Part shown: one piece after another, positions 1-8,050 of the stretch
Layout: each line of letters begins with the position of its first letter
How positions within the stretch are numbered: position 1 is the first letter of the stretch
DNA from: Bradyrhizobium niftali
Lineage (GTDB): Bacteria; Pseudomonadota; Alphaproteobacteria; Rhizobiales; Xanthobacteraceae
Assembly: GCF_004571025.1 (NCBI RefSeq)
Contig: NZ_SPQT01000001.1
Location: 868,001 to 932,000, forward strand
Reading direction: 5' to 3'
Length of the DNA stretch: 64,000 bases
Program-made: the position numbers and the translations under genes
The notes under the pieces: model-generated
The model's input: the letters and a program-made list of their open reading frames with translations, nothing else
What the model was told of the DNA's origin: nothing
Database searches by the model: none

Positions 1-225
1 CCAAAGCACGCGTCTTACCAGCTCCTACTTCAAAGCCTTCCGGTTGCCCCTGCCTCAGGTGACACGTGAGCGCGCTCTCAAAGTGCGCTGTCGGCAAGCA
101 CGCTCAGCTCCCGGAACTGCCGCCCGAGCGCAATCGAATCGTTTATTGACCCACCGCCGGAGTTGGGGAGCACCGTTCTATCGCAGGCCGACACCGCGCA
201 CTCAGCCACGGCGAGAACTGCGGAA

Positions 226-1131
226 ATGCAAATGCCGCGCGGGCTTACACTGTTGTCCTTGGTCCAGGCCGATGACAGTGAGACGCTCGGCGTCAAACTG
301 TCGAACGGGATTCTTGACGTGGCTTTAGCTGGCAAGACCCTGAACTTGGTCGTGCCGACGACCCTTGACGAACTGCTTGCGCATGGAGACGTCGCGGCGC
401 TCGAACGCCTGATCGCAGCGGCAAAGGACAAGCCGGAGTTCTTAAAGGATGAAGGGACGATCAAGTTCGGCCGGCTCTTTGCCAACCCGGGCAAAATTGT
501 TTGCGTCGGACTTAACTACAAGGCGCACGCGGAGGAAGCCGGCGAAAAGCTTCCAAAAGTTCCCATCCTTTTTAACAAGTACAACAATACGCTTGCCGCG
601 CACAATTGCACCATAAAGCTACCCCCACGTGAGGTCTCTTACAAGTTCGACTACGAAACCGAATTGCTTGTGGTCATCGGGAAGACGGCCCGCAATGTCT
701 CAGAAGCAGAAGCCCTCGACTATGTTGCGGGCTACGCCGTTGGACATGATTTCTCCGCACGTGACCTTCAATTCGACACGGGTGGCCAATGGATGGTCGG
801 TAAGACGCTGGATGGGTTCGCACCCATCGGACCCTACTTCGTCTCGGCCGATCTGGTCGATCCGAACAACCTTGCGATCGAGACATTCGTGAATGATGAA
901 GCTCAGCCACGACAATCCTCGCGTACCTCAAAGTTCATCTTCAACCCGCAGAAGGTGATCTCTTACGCCTCGAAACTGTTTGCGCTGGAACCAGGCGATA
1001 TCATTTTCACGGGCACGCCGGAGGGAGTGATCATTGGAATGCCGAAGGAGAAGCAAGTCTGGCTGAAGGCCGGCGACAGGATCATCAGCCGAATTGAGAA
1101 GCTTGGCACACTGAAGTTTGATTTAGCGTAG
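226..1131 (+). CDS. Fumarylacetoacetate hydrolase (FAH) family protein
   Basis: This 301-residue protein belongs to the FAH/HpaG superfamily, whose members hydrolyse, decarboxylate or isomerise acylpyruvates and 2-oxo-dioates late in aromatic catabolism, using a divalent metal. The FAH core starts near residue 85 with the KIVCVGLNYKAHAEE block. It continues with the acidic YETEL segment, DFSARDLQ, and the conserved IFTGTPEGV loop near the C-terminus. I chose the ATG at 226; an in-frame TTG at 163 would add 21 residues that do not look like family sequence. It is the only + strand gene at this edge and converges on the cat-linked LysR gene. A role in aromatic breakdown is inferred from the family and neighbourhood; the substrate is unknown. 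Confidence 0.85.
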   Translation: MQMPRGLTLLSLVQADDSETLGVKLSNGILDVALAGKTLNLVVPTTLDELLAHGDVAALERLIAAAKDKPEFLKDEGTIKFGRLFANPGKIVCVGLNYKAHAEEAGEKLPKVPILFNKYNNTLAAHNCTIKLPPREVSYKFDYETELLVVIGKTARNVSEAEALDYVAGYAVGHDFSARDLQFDTGGQWMVGKTLDGFAPIGPYFVSADLVDPNNLAIETFVNDEAQPRQSSRTSKFIFNPQKVISYASKLFALEPGDIIFTGTPEGVIIGMPKEKQVWLKAGDRIISRIEKLGTLKFDLA

Positions 1132-1243
1132 GAGCCATTCTCAGGGGTTGCGGGGAGAACCGCGTGCGGCTGGGTGCGAGGATCGACATGTTATGCCATC
1201 GCACGCGCCGACGATCGCGCGCTCGCGCCCTGAGAGCGCGAGA

Positions 1244-2140
1244 CTATGGCTTGCACTGCCGCCGCGTGACGTCTTTTGCGATCTTCAGGAAGTTGAACAA
1301 ATGCGGCATCCGGTTGTCGCGCCGGTAGTTCAGCGACAGCGCGGTCCCTGGATTATGTCCCTCATAGGCGCGGTAGGCGACGCCGGGGCGTTCCGCCTCC
1401 GAGACCGATTTCGGCACCAGCGAGATGCCAACGCCGACCGAGACCAGGCTGATCGCGGTCTGATAGTCCTGGGCCAGCACCTGCGATTTCGGAATGAAAC
1501 CCTCTTCGAGGCAGATGTTGAGGATGTGGTCGGCGAAGCTCGGGCGCGGCTTGCGAGGGTAGAGGATGAATGTCTCGGCCTTCAGCGCCGACAACCTCGT
1601 GACCGGCTGTTCGAGCAAAGGCGAGGTGTCGGCCAGCGCTAGGATCAACGGCTCCTGCAGCAGCGGTTCCGACTTCAACTCCTCGTCGTCGAGCGAAGGG
1701 CGGGCGATGGCGATATCGATCTCGCGCTGGATCACCGCGCGCTTCTGCTCGGCGTTGTTCATCGCCGACAGCGCGAGTTCGACGTCGGGATAGGCTGAGC
1801 GAAACGCCTTGATCACATTGGGCAGCACGCCATACGTCGCCGATCCCACGAAGGCGACGCGCAGATGTCCCGAAAAACCTTCGCCGATCCGCTTGATCTC
1901 GCGATGCGTTCGATCGAGTCGCTCCAGCACGTCGCGCGCACGCTCCAGAAGCACGCTGCCGGCCTGGGTCAGCCGGATCTGGCTTCGGCTCCGGTCGATC
2001 AGCATGACGCCGAGATCGCTCTCGAGTTGCGCGATCTGTCGGCTGAGCGGCGGCTGCGCGATCGCGAGCCGCGAGGCGGCACGGCCGAAATGCAGTTCCT
2101 CGGCGACGGCAACGAAATAGACCAGTCGCCTGAGATCCAT
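1244..2140 (-). CDS. LysR-family transcriptional regulator next to cat genes (CatR-like)
   Basis: This is a 298-residue LysR-type regulator. Residues 1-60 form the winged helix-turn-helix (MDLRRLVYFVAVAEELHFG, then RAASRLAIAQPPLSRQIAQL). The rest is the periplasmic-binding-protein-like effector domain. The ATG at 2140 places the HTH at the N-terminus; a longer open frame reaches 2386 but its extra 82 residues look non-coding. It lies just downstream of catB on the same strand, about 180 bp away, so it probably controls the catechol genes in response to cis,cis-muconate or a related acid, as CatR, CatM and BenM do. The effector is inferred from context. Confidence 0.85.
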   Translation of the reverse strand: MDLRRLVYFVAVAEELHFGRAASRLAIAQPPLSRQIAQLESDLGVMLIDRSRSQIRLTQAGSVLLERARDVLERLDRTHREIKRIGEGFSGHLRVAFVGSATYGVLPNVIKAFRSAYPDVELALSAMNNAEQKRAVIQREIDIAIARPSLDDEELKSEPLLQEPLILALADTSPLLEQPVTRLSALKAETFILYPRKPRPSFADHILNICLEEGFIPKSQVLAQDYQTAISLVSVGVGISLVPKSVSEAERPGVAYRAYEGHNPGTALSLNYRRDNRMPHLFNFLKIAKDVTRRQCKP

Positions 2141-2321
2141 GACGTCGTCGCGGTCGGTCACGGTCAGCCGGACGCTTGTTCGCGCGCTTCCGCGGAAGCG
2201 GCCTGGAGGTCCCGCCGGGTTTGGTGTCGCGTGGTCATCAGCGCACGATCGATGGTTCCAGCGTAAAGACTGGGCGTAGGTCCCCGGATTGTCAATCGTC
2301 CGCGGGAACGACGCCGCCTGC

Positions 2322-3500
2322 CTAGTCCTTCCGGGCGAAGGCCCGAATCTTGTCCTCGTCGACCTCGACGCCGAGACCGGGACCATCGGGAACGCAGATC
2401 TCGAACTCCTCGAATCTGATCGGGTTGACGACCAGATCCTCCACCAGGATTCGCGGACCGAAATGCTCGGTGCCCCATTCGAGCTTGGGCAGGGTCGAGA
2501 ATGCGGCGAGATGCGCGGCCGCGCCGATGCTGCTCTCCAACAGGCAACCGCCGTAGAGCTCGAGGCCGTGCGCGGCCGCGACCGCGGCGGCGCGCTTGAT
2601 CTCGAACAGGCCGCCGCTCTTCACGAGCTTCAGCGAATAGACGCTGCCGCAGCCCATCGCGCCTATGCGGGCGATCTCCTCCTTGGTGAAGGCGGCTTCG
2701 TCGACCAGCAGTGGAATCGAGGTGCGCGCCGCTACGCGCGCCATGGCTTCCAGCTGCAGCGCCGAAACGGGTTGCTCGATCAGGGCAACATCCAATTCCT
2801 CCAGCGCAGGCATGAAGCGGATGCACTCGGCTTCGGTCCAGCCCTGGTTGACGTCGACGATCAGGCGCACCTCGCCGCCGAGGCCGGCGCGCAACGCCTG
2901 CAGCCGCTTCAGATCGGCCTGCGGCGGGATGAAGCCGAACTTGATCTTGAACTGGCGGTGTTCGCGGCGCCGCAGCTTCTCTTTGGCTTCCTCCAGCTCC
3001 TGGCCGCTGTCGCCGGAGGCCAGTGCCCAGATCACCTCCATGCGCTCGCGCACCGCGCCGCCGAGCAGCGCGCTGGCGGGGAGGCCGAGCGTCTTGCCGG
3101 CGGCGTCGAGCAGGGCGGACTCGATGGCGCCCTTGGCCGCGAAATTGCGGGTGGCGGCCTTGCCCATGCGGAGCGCATTGGCCTCGAAGGCGAGGGCAGA
3201 CTGCCCGAGCAGCGCCGGCCCCAGATAATTCGTGACCGCAGCCTTGATCGACTCCACGCTCTCCTCGGCCCAGCGCGGTCCGCCGAGCGTCGAGGCTTCG
3301 CCGATGCCCGTCACGCCGTTGTCAAGCAGGACGCGCACCAGCACGTAGCCCTGATGCGTGACTTCCGTGTTCGAGAGCTTGTGCCGACGACGGGTCGGCG
3401 CCTCCACGATGGTGGCGCGGATGCTGCGGATCGCGGTGTCCTTTGTGTGAGCCTGCACTCGCTCCACAGGCTCGGCGACTTCGATCACGGCACGACTCAT
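2322..3500 (-). CDS. catB: Muconate cycloisomerase (CatB)
   Basis: This 392-residue enolase-superfamily enzyme converts cis,cis-muconate to (+)-muconolactone in the cytoplasm, the second step of the catechol ortho pathway. Its catalytic residues are visible: the Lys-X-Lys pair at about 185/187, metal ligands Asp216, Glu242 and Asp267, and a second catalytic Lys at about 291. All are displaced by a constant 18 residues from the textbook numbering of muconate lactonising enzyme, which supports the assignment strongly. It has an N-terminal extension of about 20 residues. It lies directly downstream of catA on the same strand, about 67 bp away. Chloromuconate or dipeptide specificity cannot be excluded from sequence, but the catA/catC context favours muconate. 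Confidence 0.9.
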   Translation of the reverse strand: MSRAVIEVAEPVERVQAHTKDTAIRSIRATIVEAPTRRRHKLSNTEVTHQGYVLVRVLLDNGVTGIGEASTLGGPRWAEESVESIKAAVTNYLGPALLGQSALAFEANALRMGKAATRNFAAKGAIESALLDAAGKTLGLPASALLGGAVRERMEVIWALASGDSGQELEEAKEKLRRREHRQFKIKFGFIPPQADLKRLQALRAGLGGEVRLIVDVNQGWTEAECIRFMPALEELDVALIEQPVSALQLEAMARVAARTSIPLLVDEAAFTKEEIARIGAMGCGSVYSLKLVKSGGLFEIKRAAAVAAAHGLELYGGCLLESSIGAAAHLAAFSTLPKLEWGTEHFGPRILVEDLVVNPIRFEEFEICVPDGPGLGVEVDEDKIRAFARKD

Positions 3501-3567
3501 ATATCCTCGCAGGTCAGTTCAGAATGAGTCCCGCCAGGCCGGTGGGGCTGGCAGGACATTACGGGTA

Positions 3568-4437
3568 TTACTCTGCAGCGACGAGCCGTTCGACGGCCGC
3601 CTTCTTGAGTTTGAAGTCGAAGTTGAGAACCAGATCGGTGTCGGCACCGGCCGGTGCCTTGTTGAACTTGCCGATCAGGCTCTGCTTCACGGCGAATACC
3701 GAGTCGTTGTCGAGATACTTGGTCTCGGAATCGTAGATCTGCGAGATCAGCGATTGATAGCCGTCCTTCGAGAGCATGAAGTGGATGTGGCCCGGGCGCC
3801 AGGGATGGTGGCCCATGTACTTGAGGAGCTCGCCGCCCGCGCCGTCATAGGGGATCGGATAGGGCTCGGGGCGGAGCGCCACGAACGCGTATTCGCCGTT
3901 GGCGTCGGTCGTGAACCGGCCGCGCAGATTGTAGGCCGGCTGCTCCGGATCCTGCAGATCGTAGAGCCCGTTCGGCGCGTCTTCCCAGACGTCGATGGTG
4001 ACGCCCTCGATCGGCTGCCCTGCGGTGTCGTTGATGCGCCCGCTGACCTTGACAGTCTGCGCGTTGTCGAACGTCTTCTTGATGATGGAGGCGCCCTTCG
4101 GCAGTACCGGCGGGTTTTCCCGGTAGAACGGCCCAAGCACGGTGGACTCGCTCTCGCCGTCGGTGACCCGGTGGTCGAGCATATCGACAAGCACCTCGAC
4201 GCCGAGGATATCAGCGATCAGGATGAACTCGTTGCGCTTCTCGTCCGAGATGTCGCCGGCGCGCCGCAGGAATTCGCAGGCGGCGAACCACTCGGCAAAG
4301 GTCAGGTCGACCTCCTTGCAGAACGCGTGCATGTGGCGGATCAGGCTAGTCATGATCTGGCGGTTACGATCCGGAATATCCTTCGCGAGCGCGGCGATCA
4401 CGTGGTCGGTGATGGTGTCCTTGGTGACGTTCAGCAT
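3568..4437 (-). CDS. catA: Intradiol catechol 1,2-dioxygenase (CatA-like)
   Basis: This 289-residue intradiol ring-cleavage dioxygenase converts catechol to cis,cis-muconate with a non-haem Fe(III). Likely iron ligands are Tyr159 (GLYDLQ), Tyr193 (PYPIP), His217 and His219 (RPGHIHF). The N-terminal helical dimerisation domain and the TVLGPFY block are present. The start at 4437 follows an excellent ribosome-binding site (GGAGG). The GLYDLQ and VLGVEVLVDML patterns recall the hydroxyquinol/chlorocatechol subfamily. However, catB and catC are adjacent and no maleylacetate reductase is visible, so catechol or a simple substituted catechol is the likelier substrate. It appears to follow the flavin-reductase gene in one transcript. 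Confidence 0.88.
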   Translation of the reverse strand: MLNVTKDTITDHVIAALAKDIPDRNRQIMTSLIRHMHAFCKEVDLTFAEWFAACEFLRRAGDISDEKRNEFILIADILGVEVLVDMLDHRVTDGESESTVLGPFYRENPPVLPKGASIIKKTFDNAQTVKVSGRINDTAGQPIEGVTIDVWEDAPNGLYDLQDPEQPAYNLRGRFTTDANGEYAFVALRPEPYPIPYDGAGGELLKYMGHHPWRPGHIHFMLSKDGYQSLISQIYDSETKYLDNDSVFAVKQSLIGKFNKAPAGADTDLVLNFDFKLKKAAVERLVAAE

Positions 4438-4508
4438 GGTCGTTTCCTCCTTTTCTTCCAGTTTGATCAAACTTGCATTCCCGTTTTCGGGAATATCGGT
4501 TGGTGGCT

Positions 4509-5033
4509 TCACCACACAAATTCGTAAGCAGCATTCTCCAGCATCGCGGGCGCAGGGTGCGGGTCGGCAAGGCCGCCAAAGCGGCCGCGGAAGAACAGCA
4601 GCGGCTTCTTGCTGGGCTCCAGCGCCATCTCGCGGACGCGGCCGAGGAAGATGGTGTGGTCCCCGGCGACGATCTCGTCGGCGAGATCGGTCACGAAATA
4701 GGCCGCCGCGTTGGCGATCACGGGTAGCTCGTTGCGCCGTTCGAAGATGTCGCAAAGGTCGAGCCGCGGCTTGCCGGCGAAATGCCACGCGAAATCCTCC
4801 ATCCCCTCGGCGAGGACGCTGACAGCGAAGCGGCCTGTGTTCTGGATGTTGCGAAGCATCTTCGCGCTTTTCGCGATCGAGATCGCGACCAGCGGCGGAT
4901 CGAGCGAGACCGACATGAAGGCGTTGGCCGTCATGCCATGGTCGCGGCCCTCGCAATGCGTGGTGATGATGGTGACGCCGGTGCCGAACTGGCCACAGGC
5001 GTTGCGCAGCTCGCGCGGATCGATCGCGGTCAT
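4509..5033 (-). CDS. Flavin reductase, small component of an HpaB-type monooxygenase
   Basis: This 174-residue protein of the HpaC/PheA2 flavin-reductase family supplies reduced flavin to a separate oxygenase. It shows the family N-terminus (FGTGVTIITT, then MTANAFMSVSLDPPLVAIS, where flavin binds) and the late GDHTIFLGRV stretch. Its ATG overlaps the TGA of the upstream FAD-synthetase gene in an ATGA arrangement (5030-5033), so the two are translationally coupled. The likely partner is the HpaB-type oxygenase at 5930, transcribed divergently. The pair would be a two-component phenol or chlorophenol hydroxylase that feeds catechol to CatA. Confidence 0.87.
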   Translation of the reverse strand: MTAIDPRELRNACGQFGTGVTIITTHCEGRDHGMTANAFMSVSLDPPLVAISIAKSAKMLRNIQNTGRFAVSVLAEGMEDFAWHFAGKPRLDLCDIFERRNELPVIANAAAYFVTDLADEIVAGDHTIFLGRVREMALEPSKKPLLFFRGRFGGLADPHPAPAMLENAAYEFVW

Positions 5034-5653
5034 TGGCTTGCGGCCTCAGGTTGCGCCAAACCAGATCGATTGGCCGAGGGCGCGATGTCTCGCCAGTTTT
5101 CCAGCGTCGCCGCCGCAGCAGCAAGTCCGGATCGCCGCAAGCTCCGGATCCGGCTGCTGGAGACGATCTCGCCATTGCCGCAGCGCACCGGTGGCAGGAT
5201 GCGGGTGTTGAAGTGTTGCCGCAACAGCAACGCCGTGCCGCCCTTGCAGGACCCGAAGCGGAAATCCTCGCCGACGACCACTTCACGCGGCTGCAGCCGC
5301 CGCAGCTCGGCGAGGAAATCCGCCGCTGTGCGCCGCACATAGATCCGGTTGAAGTCGGCGACGATGATATGGTCCGGCGCAAATGTTGCGATGCGCTTGA
5401 GCTTTTCGCGCAGCGATATCAACGCCTCGGCCTGGCCGAAGTACACCTTTGGCGGCGGATCGAAGGTGTAGACCACGGCGGCAACGCCGCGGCGTTGCGC
5501 TGCCGCAATTGTCTGCCGGATCAGCTCCTGATGGCCGCGGTGGACGCCGTCAAACGCGCCGATCGTCACGACGCAGGCTTCGAGGGCCAGTTCGCCATCA
5601 CGATGGAAAGCGACAGCGCTGCTGTCAAAACCCTCGCCTAAACCCGTGGTCAT
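5030..5653 (-). CDS. Stand-alone FAD synthetase (RibF N-terminal domain only)
   Basis: This 207-residue protein matches the adenylyltransferase half of bifunctional RibF. It has the nucleotidyl-transferase motif GAFDGVHRGH near residues 29-38, the VVVGEDFRFG loop, and the SSSRIRSLRRSG motif near the end. The C-terminal riboflavin-kinase domain of normal RibF (about 310 residues) is absent and the gene stops cleanly. I chose ATG 5653 because the open frame upstream of it has no family sequence. It is translationally coupled to the flavin reductase, which suggests it makes FAD from FMN for the FADH2-dependent oxygenase nearby. This local-cofactor role is inference. Confidence 0.82.
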   Translation of the reverse strand: MTTGLGEGFDSSAVAFHRDGELALEACVVTIGAFDGVHRGHQELIRQTIAAAQRRGVAAVVYTFDPPPKVYFGQAEALISLREKLKRIATFAPDHIIVADFNRIYVRRTAADFLAELRRLQPREVVVGEDFRFGSCKGGTALLLRQHFNTRILPPVRCGNGEIVSSSRIRSLRRSGLAAAAATLENWRDIAPSANRSGLAQPEAASQ

Positions 5654-5785
5654 GGCTCGCTCCGGTTTTCGCTTCCTTGCCGTGCTGCGCGACTGCTCCG
5701 TCGCCTGCGGCGTTGCGTCGGCCGGACGATCATTGCCGTCCGGTCCGTGCGATCGAGTCATAGCCCGACTTGGGCCGGTCCGCGC

Positions 5786-5801
5786 GGTATGGTGTGATAC
5801 C
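5786..5801. promoter_or_regulatory. Inverted repeat in the divergent FAD-synthetase/oxygenase promoter region
   Basis: GGTAT and ATACC are separated by 6 bases, within the 276-bp gap between the divergent genes starting at 5653 and 5930. It could be an operator for the nearby LysR regulator, but the spacing does not match the CatM/BenM consensus. Support is only the symmetry and the position. Confidence 0.3.
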
Positions 5802-5929
5802 TTTCGCCGCTCCTCGTGAGCGCATAGCGTTTCCTCCGATGTCGCGCCGACCGAGAGCGTGACGGGATTGGTCCCAGGCCGGTGCTGCAACGCCGCCGGT
5901 CCAACGACACAAACGGAGGAGAAGTGTCC

Positions 5930-7507
5930 ATGACTACAGCAGCCGCCCTGCGAGCCGACATGCCTGCGTCGACCACCAGCGTCTATACCGGCGCGGAATT
6001 CCTGGACAGCATCCAGGACGGAAGAGAAATCTACATCTACGGCGAGCGCGTCAAGAACGTCACCCAGCATCCCGCCTTTCGCAATTCGGCGCGGATGGTG
6101 GCGCGCTGGTACGACCGTTTTCACGAGAAGAAGGATCAGATCGGCGTCCTGACCGATACCGGCTCGGGACAATTGACTCATCCGTTCTTCCTCGGCTCGA
6201 AGACGGCCGACGATCTGATCAAGGGCCGCGACGCGATCGCCGAACTCCAGAAGGTTGCGTTCGGCTGGATGGGCCGTTCACCTGATTACAAGGCATCGTT
6301 CCTTGGCACGCTGGGTGCGAATTCGAGCTTCTATGGCGACTACGCCGGCAACGCCAGGAAGTGGTATGCCCGGACCCAGGAACGGCTCGACTTCTGGAAT
6401 CACGCCATCGTCAACCCTCCGATCGATCGCGATCGGGCGATCGAGGAGGTGCGCGACGTCTTCATGCATGTCGAGAAGGAGACCGACGCCGGCCTGATCG
6501 TCTCCGGGGCTAAGGTGGTCGCAACCGGCTCGGCCTTGACGCACTACAACTTCATCGCCCACTACGGCATCCCGATCAAGGACAAGTCGTTCGCGCTGAT
6601 CTTCACGGCACCGATGGATGCCAAGGGCATCAAGTTGATCGCCCGCTCGTCCTACGAATTCACGGCGGCGGCGACCGGCTCGCCGTTCGACTACCCGCTG
6701 TCGAGCCGCTTCGATGAAAACGACTCGATCCTCGTGTTCGACAAGGTGCTGGTGCCCTGGGAAAACGTCTTCATCTATGGCGACGTCGACAAGATCAACC
6801 AGTTCTTCCCGGCGTCCGGTTTCATCCCGCGGTTCACGCTGCACGGCGTGACGCGGCTGGCCGTGAAGCTCGACTTCATCGCCGGCCTGTTTTCGATGGC
6901 CGTAGAGGCGACCGGCTCCAAGGACTTCCGCGGCGTGCAGACCGCTGTGGGCGAGGTGATCGCCTGGCGCAATCTGTTCCACGGCATTGCGGACGCGATG
7001 GTGAAATCGCCGATCGCCTGGCAGGGCACCGAGGGCTACAGTTTGCCCAACCTAAACTACGGGCTGGCCTATCGTGTGTTCGCGCCGATGGCCTATCCGC
7101 GGATCAAGGAATTGATCGAGCGCCATGTCGCGAGCGGTCTGATCTATCTGCCGTCGAGCTCAGCCGATCTGGAGAGCGATGCGATCCGGCCCTATCTCGA
7201 TCGGTTCGTGCGCGGCTCCAACGGCTATGCCGCGATCGACCGGATCAAGTTGCTCAAGCTGCTGTGGGACGCGGTCGGCTCCGAATTCGGTGGCAGGCAC
7301 GAGCTCTACGAGCGCAACTATGCCGGCAATTACGAGAACCTGCGGGTCGAGACGCTGAACGCCGCGGCTGCCACCGGCGACCTCGGCGCCATGCAGGATT
7401 TCGTGCGCAACTGCATGAGCGACTACGACGTCTCCGGTTGGACGGCGAAAGATCTGGTTAGTCCTGATGACATCAACCTCGTCAGCCGCGGACTGGTGCA
7501 GGGCTGA
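5930..7507 (+). CDS. FADH2-dependent aromatic monooxygenase, HpaB/PheA/TftD family
   Basis: This 525-residue protein has the length and fold signature of 4-hydroxyphenylacetate 3-monooxygenase-type oxygenases (HpaB, phenol hydroxylase PheA1, chlorophenol oxygenases TftD/HadA). These use diffusible reduced FAD and O2 to hydroxylate phenols ortho to the hydroxyl, or para with dechlorination. The HpaB N-terminal domain covers roughly residues 20-290, with a [12 protein letters not shown] block. The C-terminal helical domain follows with [16 protein letters not shown] and RDEL-like acidic stretches. The ATG at 5930 follows a strong GGAGGAG site. The neighbouring reductase, FAD synthetase and cat genes point to phenol-to-catechol conversion; a chlorophenol substrate is the main alternative. 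Confidence 0.85.
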   Translation: MTTAAALRADMPASTTSVYTGAEFLDSIQDGREIYIYGERVKNVTQHPAFRNSARMVARWYDRFHEKKDQIGVLTDTGSGQLTHPFFLGSKTADDLIKGRDAIAELQKVAFGWMGRSPDYKASFLGTLGANSSFYGDYAGNARKWYARTQERLDFWNHAIVNPPIDRDRAIEEVRDVFMHVEKETDAGLIVSGAKVVATGSALTHYNFIAHYGIPIKDKSFALIFTAPMDAKGIKLIARSSYEFTAAATGSPFDYPLSSRFDENDSILVFDKVLVPWENVFIYGDVDKINQFFPASGFIPRFTLHGVTRLAVKLDFIAGLFSMAVEATGSKDFRGVQTAVGEVIAWRNLFHGIADAMVKSPIAWQGTEGYSLPNLNYGLAYRVFAPMAYPRIKELIERHVASGLIYLPSSSADLESDAIRPYLDRFVRGSNGYAAIDRIKLLKLLWDAVGSEFGGRHELYERNYAGNYENLRVETLNAAAATGDLGAMQDFVRNCMSDYDVSGWTAKDLVSPDDINLVSRGLVQG

Positions 7508-7541
7508 GGACAAGGCTGACGATCTGGTAAAGACGATCAAG

Positions 7542-7578
7542 GGAGCCGCCGCGATTGCGCCGCGGCTCCACGCCGTTT
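7542..7578 (+). terminator. Hairpin with T-run between the oxygenase gene and catC
   Basis: GGAGCCGC and GCGGCTCC pair across a short loop at 7542-7569 (one mismatch towards the tip), and TTTT follows at 7575-7578. It lies 35 bp after the oxygenase stop and 50 bp before the catC start. It may be a terminator, or an attenuator if catC is cotranscribed. Confidence 0.45.
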
Positions 7579-7618
7579 TCGCGCGGTCGCTTCATCCTTG
7601 CAGAAAGATTTCATCGTC

Positions 7619-7909
7619 ATGCTGTTTCACGTCGAAATGGAGGTACGGATCCCGCACGATCTGCCGACTGAGCGAGCCGACACGCTGAAGCAGGCGGAGC
7701 GTGTCCGCGCCATGGAGCTGCAGGGCACAGGGGCCTGGCGCCATTTGTGGCGGGTGGCCGGGCGCTACGCCAATGTCAGCATATTCGACGTCTCGGGCGC
7801 GCAAGAATTGCACGACATCCTGTCCAGCCTGCCGCTGTTTCCATTCATGGAGATCCGGGTCGCGCCGCTGTGCCGGCATCCGTCGTCGATCCATGACGAC
7901 GACCGGTAG
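7619..7909 (+). CDS. catC: Muconolactone delta-isomerase (CatC)
   Basis: This 96-residue protein converts muconolactone to 3-oxoadipate enol-lactone. It carries the family landmarks: MLFHVEMEV at the N-terminus, then WRHLWRVAGRYANVSIFDV, the LPLFPFMEI stretch and the CRHPSS tail. The ATG at 7619 gives the exact family length; an upstream in-frame start at 7598 would add 7 atypical residues. With the oxygenase, CatA and CatB this gives phenol to enol-lactone. No enol-lactonase (CatD/PcaD) or PcaIJF gene lies in the window, so the later steps must be encoded elsewhere. Confidence 0.93.
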   Translation: MLFHVEMEVRIPHDLPTERADTLKQAERVRAMELQGTGAWRHLWRVAGRYANVSIFDVSGAQELHDILSSLPLFPFMEIRVAPLCRHPSSIHDDDR

Positions 7910-8050
7910 CAGCGCTGCCGGCGCCGTTGCTCCAAACTAACATTACAGTTGCATTTTTTGTCTGAGATGGGCTCGTCTGGCATAAGAGGTATGGTCAGGT
8001 AGCGAATTGCAACCACTCCGAGAAGGCTCGGATCTAATAAGGGCTCGAAA

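Noticed and set aside
78-494. Minus-strand frame of 138 residues at the left edge
   Set aside because: It is antisense to the FAH gene and shows no family sequence; a GC-rich shadow.
1132-1243. Possible CatR operator next to the LysR gene
   Set aside because: LysR lies downstream of catB in the same direction, so this gap is between convergent ends; I saw no convincing T-N11-A palindrome.
2289-3527. Plus-strand frame of 412 residues opposite catB
   Set aside because: Antisense mirror of catB with biased composition; the catB frame has all catalytic residues.
3568-4437. Calling the dioxygenase a hydroxyquinol 1,2-dioxygenase
   Set aside because: Some motifs fit that subfamily, but catB and catC adjacent and the lack of maleylacetate reductase favour catechol; kept as an alternative in the annotation.
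3568-5382. A 604-residue reading of the catA frame reaching far upstream
   Set aside because: Residues before the ATG at 4437 are Arg-rich out-of-frame translation of the flavin-reductase gene; the strong GGAGG site marks the true catA start.
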